Assembly (NCBI GenBank): GCA_017465095.1 | Contig: JAFTWX010000062.1 | Span: 1-46,083 of the forward strand | Origin: Lachnospiraceae bacterium | GTDB taxonomy: Bacteria > Bacillota > Clostridia > Lachnospirales > Lachnospiraceae | Length of the DNA: 46,083 nt | Direction of reading: 5' to 3' | The notes under the pieces: generated by a model | The model's database searches: none | Told to the model about the DNA's origin: nothing | The model's input: the letters and a program-made list of their open reading frames with translations, nothing else | Program-made: the position numbers and the translations under genes | Shown here: positions 34,248 to 42,182 of the stretch, piece by piece | How positions within the stretch are numbered: position 1 is the first letter of the stretch | How the letters are laid out: the number at the start of each line of letters is the position of its first letter

Positions 34248-35006
34248 ATGACAAAAATCATTATGCACGGCTGCAACGGCCGTATGGGACAGAACATTAC
34301 AAAGATTGTGGAAGCGGATCAAAGCGCAGAGATCGTAGCGGGAATCGACGTGTTTGACGGTATCAAAAATACATATCCGGTATTTAAAAGTCTGGCAGAA
34401 TGTGACGTGGAAGCAGATGTTATCATCGACTTTTCACTGCCTTCCAGTCTGGATGCACTGCTTGATTACTGTGTGAATAAACAGGTTCCGGTTGTTCTTT
34501 GTACCACAGGACTTTCTCCGGAACAGCTGGAGCAGGTGAAGGAAGCTTCCGGCAAAGTGGCGATTCTCAAATCAGCAAATATGTCCATGGGAATCAATTT
34601 GTTGCAGAAACTTTTGAAAGACGCAGCACCGCTCCTTGCCGATGCAGGTTTTGATATCGAAATCGTAGAAAAACATCACAAGATGAAAAAGGACGCACCG
34701 AGCGGAACAGCACTTGCCCTTGGTGATTCCATCAACGAGGCATTGACAGAAAAATATGATTATGTATATGACAGAAGTACCCGCAGCATGGAGAGACCGA
34801 AAAATGAAATCGGATATTCCGTTGTCCGCGGCGGTACGATTGTGGGTGACCACGATGTGATTTTCGCAGGAGAAGATGAAGTGATTACCTTGTCCCACAG
34901 AGCATATTCCAGAGCGATATTCGGAAAAGGCGCTGTTCAGGCGGCAAAATTCCTTGCAGGAAAGCCGGCGGGAATGTACGACATGGGTGATGTAATTAAC
35001 GCATAA
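34248..35006 (+). CDS. dapB: 4-hydroxy-tetrahydrodipicolinate reductase
   Basis: 252 residues from ATG 34248; AGGAGG upstream. NAD(P)H binds the GCNGRMGQNI loop at residues 7-16, and the second signature EKHHKMKKDAPSGTAL holds the catalytic His-His and Lys. It reduces the dapA product to tetrahydrodipicolinate. The order dapA-dapB under one promoter and lysine riboswitch is expected for Clostridia. The stop is followed 40 bases later by fbp, so read-through into fbp is possible. Confidence 0.96.
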   Translation: MTKIIMHGCNGRMGQNITKIVEADQSAEIVAGIDVFDGIKNTYPVFKSLAECDVEADVIIDFSLPSSLDALLDYCVNKQVPVVLCTTGLSPEQLEQVKEASGKVAILKSANMSMGINLLQKLLKDAAPLLADAGFDIEIVEKHHKMKKDAPSGTALALGDSINEALTEKYDYVYDRSTRSMERPKNEIGYSVVRGGTIVGDHDVIFAGEDEVITLSHRAYSRAIFGKGAVQAAKFLAGKPAGMYDMGDVINA

Positions 35007-35046
35007 GGAAAGATAAAACAGCGTCCGAAAAGGCGCAGGGGGTATT

Positions 35047-37011
35047 ATGGACGAACTTGAATTAAGATATCTGCGTTCTCTTTCCAAGCAGTATCCGAAT
35101 ATCGCAGCTGCAAGTACGGAGATTATCAACCTGCAGGCGATTTTGAACCTGCCAAAGGGAACCGAACATTTTATGACAGATATTCACGGAGAATATGAGC
35201 AGTTCAACCACATTTTGAAGAACGGCTCCGGCTCTGTGCGCAGAAAAATCGATGAAGAATTCGGCAACACGCTGAGCAACAAGGATAAAAAGAGTCTTGC
35301 GACACTGATTTATTATCCGAAGGAAAAGCTGGAGATCGTGATGCAGGAGGAGGACAATATTGAAGACTGGTACAAGATTACATTGTACCGTCTGGTGCAG
35401 ATTACCAAGCACGTGTCCTCCAAATATACCCGTTCCAAAGTGCGCAAGGCGCTGCCGAAAGAATTTGCCTATATCATTGAGGAATTGATTACGGAAAAAG
35501 CGGAAGTGCAGGATAAGGAAGGGTATTACAACGAGATTGTCAACACCATTATCCGCATCGGCCGGGCTCCGGAATTCATCGTGGCACTTTCCAATCTGAT
35601 TCAGCGTCTTGTTGTGGACCATTTACATATTGTGGGCGATATTTATGACAGAGGTCCGGGACCGCATATTATTTTAGATACGCTCAGACATTATCACAGC
35701 GTGGATGTACAGTGGGGAAATCACGACATCGTATGGATGGGGGCTGCAGCCGGTTCCCTGGCATGTATTGCCAATGTCATCCGCATGTCTGCACGCTACG
35801 GTAATCTGGATACATTGGAGGAGGGCTACGGTATCAACCTGATTCCTCTTGCCACCTTTGCCATGGAAAAATATGCGGATGTAAACTGTGATATTTTTTC
35901 TATTAAATATAATACCGACTACAACACAAAAGACCTCAGTATGGATATGAAGATGCACAAGGCCATTGCGATTATCCAATTCAAGCTGGAGGGTCAGATT
36001 ATCAAACGTCGTCCGGAGTTTATGATGGATGACAGACTGCTTTTGGACAAAATTGATTTTGAGAAAAAAGAGATTACCATCGACGGCAAAAAATATCCGA
36101 TGCGGGATGTGGATTTCCCTACGGTGGACCCAAGCAATCCGTATGCACTTACCCAGGAGGAGGCAGAACTGATGGAGCGTCTCAGACAGGCTTTTTCCCG
36201 CTGCGAGAAGCTGCAGAAAGATGTCCGTTTCCTGTTTTCCAAAGGTGGCCTTTACAAGATTCACAATTCCAACCTTCTTTACCACGGTTGCGTACCGATG
36301 GACGAGGACGGCAATTTCATCAAGGTGGATATTTTCGGAAAAGAGTACAGCGGAAAAGCACTCTATGATGTTTTGGATAATTACGCCAGAAAAGGATATT
36401 ACGGAAGACGTGATTCCGGTGAGAAGTCAAAGGGAGAAGACATTCTTTGGTACATTTGGAGCGGTCCGAATTCGCCGGTATTCGGCAAGGACAAAATGAC
36501 GACATTTGAGCGCTATTTCATTGAGGATAAAGAAACTCATAAAGAAAAGAAAAATGCTTACTATCGTCTTTATGACAATGAAGATGTGATTGACCGGATT
36601 TTAGATGAATTCGGATTAGACCGCGACAAGTCGCACATTGTCAACGGACATGTGCCGGTGGAACGCAAAAAAGGCGAGTCACCGATTAAGTGCAACGGAA
36701 AACTTCTGATTATCGACGGAGGATTTTCCAAGGCGTACCAGCACAAAACGGGAATTGCAGGATATACACTGGTGGCTAACTCCCACGGTATGCGACTGGT
36801 TTCCCATGAGCCTTTTGAATCCACGGAAGCAGCCATCCGCAAGGAGTCGGATATTTTCTCCGATTCGATTGTGGTGGAGACGGCGCTCCAGAGACTATGC
36901 GTGGCAGACACCGATGTCGGTGCCGAACTGAAGGAGAGCATCCATCAGCTGGAAGAGTTGCTCCTCGCTTACCACGACGGTAACCTGATCGAGAAGAGCG
37001 TGTACGAGTAA
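35047..37011 (+). CDS. fbp: Fructose-1,6-bisphosphatase, class III
   Basis: 654 residues from ATG 35047, preceded by GGGGGT. It removes the 1-phosphate of fructose-1,6-bisphosphate in gluconeogenesis. The calcineurin-like metal motifs are [24 protein letters not shown] and [11 protein letters not shown], with a late NGHVPVE segment. Length and sequence are typical of the Firmicutes-specific class III enzyme (B. subtilis Fbp), not related to class I/II. It may be co-transcribed with dapAB but has no obvious metabolic link to it. Confidence 0.96.
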   Translation: MDELELRYLRSLSKQYPNIAAASTEIINLQAILNLPKGTEHFMTDIHGEYEQFNHILKNGSGSVRRKIDEEFGNTLSNKDKKSLATLIYYPKEKLEIVMQEEDNIEDWYKITLYRLVQITKHVSSKYTRSKVRKALPKEFAYIIEELITEKAEVQDKEGYYNEIVNTIIRIGRAPEFIVALSNLIQRLVVDHLHIVGDIYDRGPGPHIILDTLRHYHSVDVQWGNHDIVWMGAAAGSLACIANVIRMSARYGNLDTLEEGYGINLIPLATFAMEKYADVNCDIFSIKYNTDYNTKDLSMDMKMHKAIAIIQFKLEGQIIKRRPEFMMDDRLLLDKIDFEKKEITIDGKKYPMRDVDFPTVDPSNPYALTQEEAELMERLRQAFSRCEKLQKDVRFLFSKGGLYKIHNSNLLYHGCVPMDEDGNFIKVDIFGKEYSGKALYDVLDNYARKGYYGRRDSGEKSKGEDILWYIWSGPNSPVFGKDKMTTFERYFIEDKETHKEKKNAYYRLYDNEDVIDRILDEFGLDRDKSHIVNGHVPVERKKGESPIKCNGKLLIIDGGFSKAYQHKTGIAGYTLVANSHGMRLVSHEPFESTEAAIRKESDIFSDSIVVETALQRLCVADTDVGAELKESIHQLEELLLAYHDGNLIEKSVYE

Positions 37012-37058
37012 ATCCGTAAATCAAGTCGGGAATCGAAGATGGATAAAGAATAAAAGAA

Positions 37059-37165
37059 AAGCCGAAAGCTTATATATTGGTATCAGAATGCATCACATGT
37101 CTGAGGAACGCCTGCGTTCCGAGTTTGAGGCGTTCTGATCCGGTATATAAGTTTCGGCTTATTTT
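37059..37165. terminator. Long hairpin, bidirectional terminator after fbp
   Basis: AAGCCGAAAGCTTATATA (from 37059) pairs with TATATAAGTTTCGGCTT (to 37160), extended by ATCAGAA/TTCTGAT. The loop contains a smaller GGAACGC/GCGTTCC hairpin near 37104-37120. It separates convergent fbp and the lipoprotein gene. At over 100 bases it is longer than most terminators. Confidence 0.75.
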
Positions 37166-37196
37166 AATTTGTATTTATCTTCGATTTCCGTCTGAT

Positions 37197-37625
37197 TTAC
37201 GGATTTACGTCGGTTGCTGCGTTGTCGACGCCGTCTGTTACGTCCTTGATGGCGTCGCCTGCGCCGTCAGCTACATCGTCTACGACATTTCCTGCATCAT
37301 CGATGGCATCGCCGACAGCGTTGCCTGCATCTTCTAACATGCCTCCGTTGTCGCCGTTTGCATTATCTCCGGCTGTGTTGTTTCCGCCGGTTCCTGTCTG
37401 ATTGTCACCGTTTACCGCATCGTCTGTTGTCTGAGTAGTAGCACCGTCTGTCACATCACCGTTTGTGTTGTTGTCAGAGGTTCCCGGTGTTTCGTCGGAA
37501 TTTGTTACTGTTCCCGGTGTCTCATCTGCGTTGTTTGTATCGGTTCTTCCGCACGCGCAGGCTGTTAATGTACTCATAGCAAGACACAGTAAGAGAACAT
37601 AGAGAATTTTTTTGCTGTTTTTCAT
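37197..37625 (-). CDS. Small Asp/Asn/Gly-rich lipoprotein
   Basis: 142 residues from ATG 37625, with GGAGTG upstream. A lipoprotein signal peptide ends in the lipobox LTAC. The mature part is low complexity: repeated DETPGT and Asn/Gly/Asp runs, then about 50 residues of imperfect DAGNAVGDAIDDAGNVVDD-type repeats that can form a regular amphipathic helix. No catalytic domain. It is very acidic, so it may space or coat the outer surface. It is a single-gene unit, divergent from hisA. Confidence 0.8.
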   Translation of the reverse strand: MKNSKKILYVLLLCLAMSTLTACACGRTDTNNADETPGTVTNSDETPGTSDNNTNGDVTDGATTQTTDDAVNGDNQTGTGGNNTAGDNANGDNGGMLEDAGNAVGDAIDDAGNVVDDVADGAGDAIKDVTDGVDNAATDVNP

Positions 37626-37730
37626 AATATTCACTCCTTTTGTCAATGATAAATTGTGTCAGTTATTTTTGTACTGATATGTTTAATCTGCCCGTTTTTT
37701 TTGAGAATATTCACAACGTGCAAAAATACA

Positions 37731-37760
37731 TTGCCTGCAAAAATGGATATGTGCTATGAT
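37731..37760 (+). promoter_or_regulatory. Promoter of the hisA-like gene
   Basis: TTGCCT at 37731-37736, 18-base spacer, TATGAT at 37755-37760; GAAAGGAG precedes the start codon. Confidence 0.5.
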
Positions 37761-37800
37761 AAACAGCAGAAGTGATATCATGTGAAAGGAGTCTGTAAAA

Positions 37801-38577
37801 ATGCAGTTTCGGCCGTGTATTGATATTCATAACGGAAAAGTAAAACAGATCGTAGGCAGCAGTCTTGTGGATGAAGGGAATCAGGCGGAGGAAAATTTTG
37901 TCGCAGAGCAGGATGCGGAATTTTTTGCAAAATTATATGAGAGCAGAGGAATCCGTGGCGGTCATGTGATTTTATTAAATAAAGAGGGCAGCGAATATTT
38001 TGAAGCCACGAGGATGCAGGCGATGCAGGCACTTGGCGCATATCCGGGCGGACTTCAGATCGGCGGCGGAATTACGGCAGAAAATGCGAAAGGATACATA
38101 GAAGCGGGCGCCTCCCATGTGATTGTTACTTCCTACGTTTTTTCCCAGGGTAAAATAAATTATGTAAACCTAAATAAATTAGTGGAGGCTGTCGGGAGAG
38201 CACATGTGGTGCTGGATCTCAGTTGTAAAAAGTTTGCAGACGGTTACTATGTTATGACGGACCGCTGGCAGAACAAAACAGATCTTAAGCTGACGCTTGC
38301 TGCGATGGAAGAGCTTTCTGCTTATTGCGATGAATTTTTGATTCATGCGGTGGATGTGGAAGGTAAGGCGCAGGGAATTGAAAAAGAGCTTGCAGCCATG
38401 CTCGGAAAATTTGAAAAACGGCCGGTGACGTACGCCGGGGGTGTGCATGATTTTGAGGATTTGCATCAGTTGAAAGAACTGGGACACAGCAGGGTTCATG
38501 TCACCATCGGAAGTGCGCTGGATTTGTTCGGCGGAACGATGGAATTTGAAAAGGTATTACAAGAAATAGAGGCATAA
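37801..38577 (+). CDS. hisA: HisA, eukaryotic-type ProFAR isomerase, standalone
   Basis: 258 residues from ATG 37801. It isomerises ProFAR to PRFAR in histidine synthesis. The N-terminus FRPCIDIHNGKVKQIVG, QIGGGI, VIVTSYVF, VVLDLSCKK, FLIHAVDVEG and TYAGGVHDFEDL resemble the yeast HIS6 type more than the usual bacterial HisA, from memory of the family. The catalytic Asp at residue 8 and the Asp in HAVDVEG are present. No other his gene is nearby, and the gene has its own promoter and terminator. Motif TTATGTAAAC at 38160 encodes part of NYVN. Confidence 0.85.
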   Translation: MQFRPCIDIHNGKVKQIVGSSLVDEGNQAEENFVAEQDAEFFAKLYESRGIRGGHVILLNKEGSEYFEATRMQAMQALGAYPGGLQIGGGITAENAKGYIEAGASHVIVTSYVFSQGKINYVNLNKLVEAVGRAHVVLDLSCKKFADGYYVMTDRWQNKTDLKLTLAAMEELSAYCDEFLIHAVDVEGKAQGIEKELAAMLGKFEKRPVTYAGGVHDFEDLHQLKELGHSRVHVTIGSALDLFGGTMEFEKVLQEIEA

Positions 38578-38581
38578 AAAA

Positions 38582-38608
38582 AGAACCGGTTTTTCCGGTT
38601 CTCTTTTT
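38582..38608. terminator. Terminator after hisA
   Basis: AGAACCGG at 38582-38589 pairs with CCGGTTCT at 38595-38602, loop TTTTT, followed by CTTTTT. An A run precedes it, so it may also act on the minus strand after cspA. Confidence 0.88.
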
Positions 38609-38693
38609 GTAATCTGTTAAAACAACTGTCTATTTGGAACTAAATTCATATGGATTTATATTTCAAAAAGGCACATCGCAAAACTGATTAGTC

Positions 38694-38894
38694 TTATAAT
38701 TTTGTTACGTTTACTGCCTGAGGTCCTTTTTCGCCGTTAACTACTTCATACTCAACAGCAGCGCCTTCGTCTAATGACTTGAAGCCTTCCATGTTAAGTC
38801 CTGAATAGTGTACGAAAACATCGTTTCCAGCTTCATCAGAGATGAATCCGTAACCTTTCTGGTTGTTGAACCATTTAACTGTACCTTTGTTCAT
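38694..38894 (-). CDS. cspA: Cold shock protein
   Basis: 66 residues from ATG 38894, GGAGGT seven bases upstream. A single S1-like OB fold with RNP1 KGYGFI and RNP2 VFVHY, ending [10 protein letters not shown]. It binds single-stranded RNA as a chaperone. The 5' leader is about 40-50 bases, with a small perfect GTCGC-TTTT-GCGAC hairpin (38922-38935). Codon use is that of a highly expressed gene, different from most neighbours. Confidence 0.95.
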   Translation of the reverse strand: MNKGTVKWFNNQKGYGFISDEAGNDVFVHYSGLNMEGFKSLDEGAAVEYEVVNGEKGPQAVNVTKL

Positions 38895-38941
38895 TTTGGC
38901 TACCTCCAAATAAAAATCTGCGTCGCTTTTGCGACAATGTT

Positions 38942-38970
38942 AGAGTAGCACAACGGGCATAAAATGTAAA
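38942..38970 (-). promoter_or_regulatory. Promoter of cspA
   Basis: On the minus strand, TTTACA (38970-38965), 17-base spacer, TACTCT (38947-38942). Confidence 0.65.
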
Positions 38971-39076
38971 GAATAAGTTAACAAATTGTGAAAAAAATCA
39001 GATTCACAAAATCGGTTTTATGAGATATGATGAATTAAGAAAAAGCAGAGAAAAATGTGTGCGGGAGGAAAAATCT

Positions 39077-40159
39077 ATGACGGGGGATAAGATGAACAAG
39101 GTAAAACAAATTTTAAACAAGATTTTTATTGACGGTCTCAGCGGAATGGCGACAGGACTTTTTGCAACGCTGATTATCGGAACTATCATTTCCCAGATCG
39201 GAAGCTTTATTCCGGGGGTAATCGGTACCTATGTAGTCGTGATGGGAAAAGTCGCATCCAGTATTACCGGTGCGGGTATCGGTATCGGTGTGGCACTGAA
39301 ATATAAAGAAAGTCCGCTTGTGGTTGTTTCTGCGGCGACAGCGGGTATGATGGGGGCATTCGCAAGCAAAATTCTTGCGGGAACAGTTCTTGTGGACGGT
39401 GTCATTACATATGCAGGACCGGGCGAACCGCTCGGAGCTTTCATTGCTGCAATGATTGCAATTTCGGTCGGACATTTTGTGAGCGGACGCACAAAGGTCG
39501 ATATTTTAATTACACCGCTTCTTTCGATTGTTGCGGGAAGCAGTGTCGGACTTATTTTGGGACCGCCGATCTCTGCATTTATGGTTTTTGTCGGCGAACT
39601 GGTTAATGTCAATGTAGCAGAGCATCCGTTTATCGGCGGAATTATTGTTTCCGTATTGATGGGTATTATTTTGACACTCCCGATCAGTTCTGCAGCACTC
39701 GGTATTATTTTGAATTTATCCGGACTTGCAGCAGGTGCAGCGACCGTAGGTTGTTGTGCAAATATGGTCGGCTTTGCGGTTGCAAGCTTCAAGGACAATA
39801 AAGTGAACGGGCTTCTTGCGCAGGGGCTCGGAACAAGTATGCTTCAGATCGGAAATATTGTGAAGAAACCGATTATCTGGCTTCCGGCTATTGTGTCCAG
39901 TGCAATTTTGGGACCGGTTTCTACGATGGTATTTAAGATGACAAACAATGCGACCGGCTCCGGAATGGGAACTGCCGGACTTGTCGGACAGATTACAACC
40001 TACCAGACTATGGTTGCAGAGGGTGGCAGCGCAGGACTTGTTCTCGCAAAGATCGTGATTCTGCATTTTGTTCTGACAGGACTCATTGCCTGGATTACTG
40101 TTTTCTTCATGCGTAAGGCAGGCTGGATTAAGGATGGCGATATGAAGCTGGATGTATAG
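39077..40159 (+). CDS. PTS EIIC-like membrane protein (PfoR family)
   Basis: 360 residues from ATG 39077 with GGGAGGAA upstream; the frame extends 57 bases further with a less likely ATG. About ten membrane helices rich in Gly and Ala (GIGIGVALKYKESPLVVVSAATAG, then GEPLGAFIAAM, LGPPISAFMVFVGELVNVNV). It resembles the PTS_EIIC_2 family, which includes Clostridium perfringens PfoR, annotated as a regulator but with the fold of a sugar permease. No EIIA or EIIB domain is attached or nearby, so transport by phosphorylation is unproven. It is a single gene with its own terminator. Confidence 0.8.
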   Translation: MTGDKMNKVKQILNKIFIDGLSGMATGLFATLIIGTIISQIGSFIPGVIGTYVVVMGKVASSITGAGIGIGVALKYKESPLVVVSAATAGMMGAFASKILAGTVLVDGVITYAGPGEPLGAFIAAMIAISVGHFVSGRTKVDILITPLLSIVAGSSVGLILGPPISAFMVFVGELVNVNVAEHPFIGGIIVSVLMGIILTLPISSAALGIILNLSGLAAGAATVGCCANMVGFAVASFKDNKVNGLLAQGLGTSMLQIGNIVKKPIIWLPAIVSSAILGPVSTMVFKMTNNATGSGMGTAGLVGQITTYQTMVAEGGSAGLVLAKIVILHFVLTGLIAWITVFFMRKAGWIKDGDMKLDV

Positions 40160-40189
40160 ATGTAACATGTAAACAGATAATTTGAAAAT

Positions 40190-40222
40190 GAAAAGGACAT
40201 CCGTTTTTGCGGATGTCCTTTT
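40190..40222. terminator. Terminator between the EIIC-like gene and yerC
   Basis: AAAAGGACATCCG pairs with CGGATGTCCTTTTT around a TTTTTG loop. It serves the convergent genes on both sides. Confidence 0.9.
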
Positions 40223-40233
40223 TGCTGCTCATA

Positions 40234-40527
40234 TCAGTCTTCTTTATTCATGCGTCCGAATACCAGCTCGTAGCCGTCGTTTCCGTAGGTGAGGGAACGA
40301 TTCACGCGGCTGATGGTCGCCGTGGAAGCGCCGGTTTTTTCCGCGATTTCCAAATATGTCTTCTTCTCGCGGAGCATTGTTGCAACTTCGAAACGCTGTG
40401 AGAGGGAAAGAAGTTCATTTACGGTACATAAATCCTCAAAGAAAGAGTAACATTCTTCTTTTGTCTGAAGTGTCAGAATGGCTTCGAATAACTTGTCCAC
40501 CGGTTCTGATTTCAATTTTTTTACCAT
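40234..40527 (-). CDS. YerC/YecD-type TrpR-like DNA-binding protein
   Basis: 97 residues from ATG 40527, AGGAGG upstream. It has the TrpR-like fold: LQTKEECYSFFEDLCT, NELLSLSQRFEVATMLREKKTYLEIAEKTGASTATISRVNRSL, where the last segment is the helix-turn-helix. The order and length agree with the YerC/YecD family of Firmicutes. It has no Trp-binding evidence. An inverted repeat with the word CGCACTTTA lies just upstream and could be its own operator. Confidence 0.9.
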   Translation of the reverse strand: MVKKLKSEPVDKLFEAILTLQTKEECYSFFEDLCTVNELLSLSQRFEVATMLREKKTYLEIAEKTGASTATISRVNRSLTYGNDGYELVFGRMNKED

Positions 40528-40541
40528 GTGTAATCCTCCAA

Positions 40542-40602
40542 CGCACTTTAGTGCTGTAAAATTTTAAAGTTTTATATTGATATATTATCACAGTAAAGTG
40601 CG
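40542..40602. promoter_or_regulatory. Inverted repeat before yerC, possible operator
   Basis: CGCACTTTAGTG at 40542-40553 and CAGTAAAGTGCG at 40591-40602 are inverted copies (11 of 12 bases match) 37 bases apart. The spacer is AT-rich and contains the likely yerC promoter. Two bound dimers could loop it. The regulator is not known. Confidence 0.55.
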
Positions 40603-40635
40603 GGCGTCAATTGAAAAAGCATTGTTTCGTCGAGA

Positions 40636-41355
40636 TTATTCGGCGACATGACCGATCACTGCAAGGAAGTCGGAGACGGAGCCGTTGATGACCAGTTCTT
40701 CCGGGAAGTTTGCTTCCTTTAAAACACTTTTCGCATAATCGTGTGCGCCCACAAGAGTGTCTGCATGAGCGTCGGAACTCATGATTACCCGGGTTTTATA
40801 TTTTTTGCAATATTCCAGCATTTTTAAATAATTTTCGCGGGAGTTATGCCGGAATCCTTTCGGGGAGAGGGAGGCGTTGTTGATTTCAAGCAGAACATCA
40901 TGTTCGCCTGCGGCGGCAGTCACCTCGTCATAATTTAAAGGAAACCGGCCGTCATCCGGATGGCCGATGATGTGTACATAGGGGTTCCGGATGGCACCGA
41001 GAATGGCGTTTGTCACATCTGTCTCATCCATAAACGGAATGCAGGGTGGATGGAGACTGGCGATTCCGTAATCGAGACCTTGAAGGATATGTTCCGGAAG
41101 GTCCACTTCGCCGCAACGGTTTAAGATGTTAAGTTCCACCCCGAACAAAACAGGAACATCGTAGGAACTGCGGTCCAGAATTTTTAAATTTGCAAAATAA
41201 AAATCGTGGCAGCTTCCTGGCATCATCGGTGCGTGTTCGGAGATGCCGAGAAGTGACAGACCCTTTTCGGCAGCGGCTTTCGTCATTTCACGGATGGTAC
41301 TGTAGGCATGACCGCTTGCCAAAGTGTGGGTGTGTATATCTAAAATATCTTTCAT
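40636..41355 (-). CDS. PHP-domain phosphatase (YcdX/HisJ-like)
   Basis: 239 residues from ATG 41355, with AAGGAAGGA upstream; the longer frame has no better start. The PHP metal motifs are DIHTHT, SEHAP, GVELNI, SLHPP, IGHPDDGR and SSDAHA, which hold three zinc or manganese ions. Family members hydrolyse phosphate esters such as histidinol phosphate or sugar phosphates. This branch (YcdX) has no firm substrate. The orphan hisA 2 kb away makes a role in histidine synthesis conceivable but not shown. Confidence 0.88.
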   Translation of the reverse strand: MKDILDIHTHTLASGHAYSTIREMTKAAAEKGLSLLGISEHAPMMPGSCHDFYFANLKILDRSSYDVPVLFGVELNILNRCGEVDLPEHILQGLDYGIASLHPPCIPFMDETDVTNAILGAIRNPYVHIIGHPDDGRFPLNYDEVTAAAGEHDVLLEINNASLSPKGFRHNSRENYLKMLEYCKKYKTRVIMSSDAHADTLVGAHDYAKSVLKEANFPEELVINGSVSDFLAVIGHVAE

Positions 41356-41505
41356 ATTTTCAGTCCTTCCTTTCTTTCGTTTCAGTATAGTTTGCGCATT
41401 TAAAACTGTCAAATACGTTTACAAATAGTTTTAAATACTATATAATGTGATTTAGTTGTAACAATGCTTTTTGAAGCAATTTGACGTGAGGAAAAAGGTG
41501 ACGAA

Positions 41506-42174
41506 ATGAAAGTAAACACAGAGGATTTGCTGGCCAGCATAATGGCAAGCTTTGACCGCATAGATTATATCAAATCGGAGGATATTCCGAATATTGATCT
41601 TTATATGGACCAGGTGACGACCTTTATGGACAGCCGCATGCGCAGCAAAACCCGCAATCCGCAGGCGGATAAGGTGCTTACCAAGACGATGATTAACAAT
41701 TATGCAAAGAATGATTTGCTTCCGCCGCCGGTAAAAAAGAAATATTCCAAAGAGCATATGCTTGTGCTTATTTTTATCTATTATTTTAAAAATATTTTAT
41801 CCATCGGCGATATTCAGAATCTTTTGAATCCTTTGACGGAGAGGTTTTTCGGCAAGGAGGAGGGATTTGACCTGACGGCAGTGTATGATGAGGTGTTCCG
41901 TTTTGAGGAGCAACAGGTACAGGCGATTAAGAAGGATGTGACGCAGCGGTATCAGCTGGCACAGGAGTCCTTCAAAGATGCGGACGGGGAAGACAGAGAG
42001 TTTTTACAGTATTTTTCGTTTATTTGTCTTTTGAGTTTTGATGTATATGTCAAAAAACAGCTGATTGAAAGTCTGATTGATGAGCTTGCAAAAAAGAAGG
42101 AAGACGCTGCGGTTGAGACTCCGAAGAAGGCGAAATCCAAAGAGAAACAGGGAAAGAGTGAAGAAAAGAAATAG
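41506..42174 (+). CDS. DUF1836 domain protein
   Basis: 222 residues from ATG 41506, TGAGG upstream. It carries a central helical stretch NNYAKNDLLPPPVKKKYSKEHMLVLIFIYY, typical of DUF1836, where a MerR-like winged helix is predicted (the PP-V-KKKYS turn). The C-terminus is Lys/Glu-rich and probably disordered. It is a cytoplasmic protein and a possible transcription regulator, not experimentally characterised as far as I know. It ends within the Shine-Dalgarno sequence of the hydrolase gene, so both are probably expressed together. Confidence 0.85.
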   Translation: MKVNTEDLLASIMASFDRIDYIKSEDIPNIDLYMDQVTTFMDSRMRSKTRNPQADKVLTKTMINNYAKNDLLPPPVKKKYSKEHMLVLIFIYYFKNILSIGDIQNLLNPLTERFFGKEEGFDLTAVYDEVFRFEEQQVQAIKKDVTQRYQLAQESFKDADGEDREFLQYFSFICLLSFDVYVKKQLIESLIDELAKKKEDAAVETPKKAKSKEKQGKSEEKK

Positions 42175-42182
42175 GAGGCATT

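Noticed and set aside
38986..39009. Rex operator
   Set aside because: The arms match but the 10-base spacing does not fit the usual 4-base spacing of Rex sites, so I list it only as an unassigned repeat.
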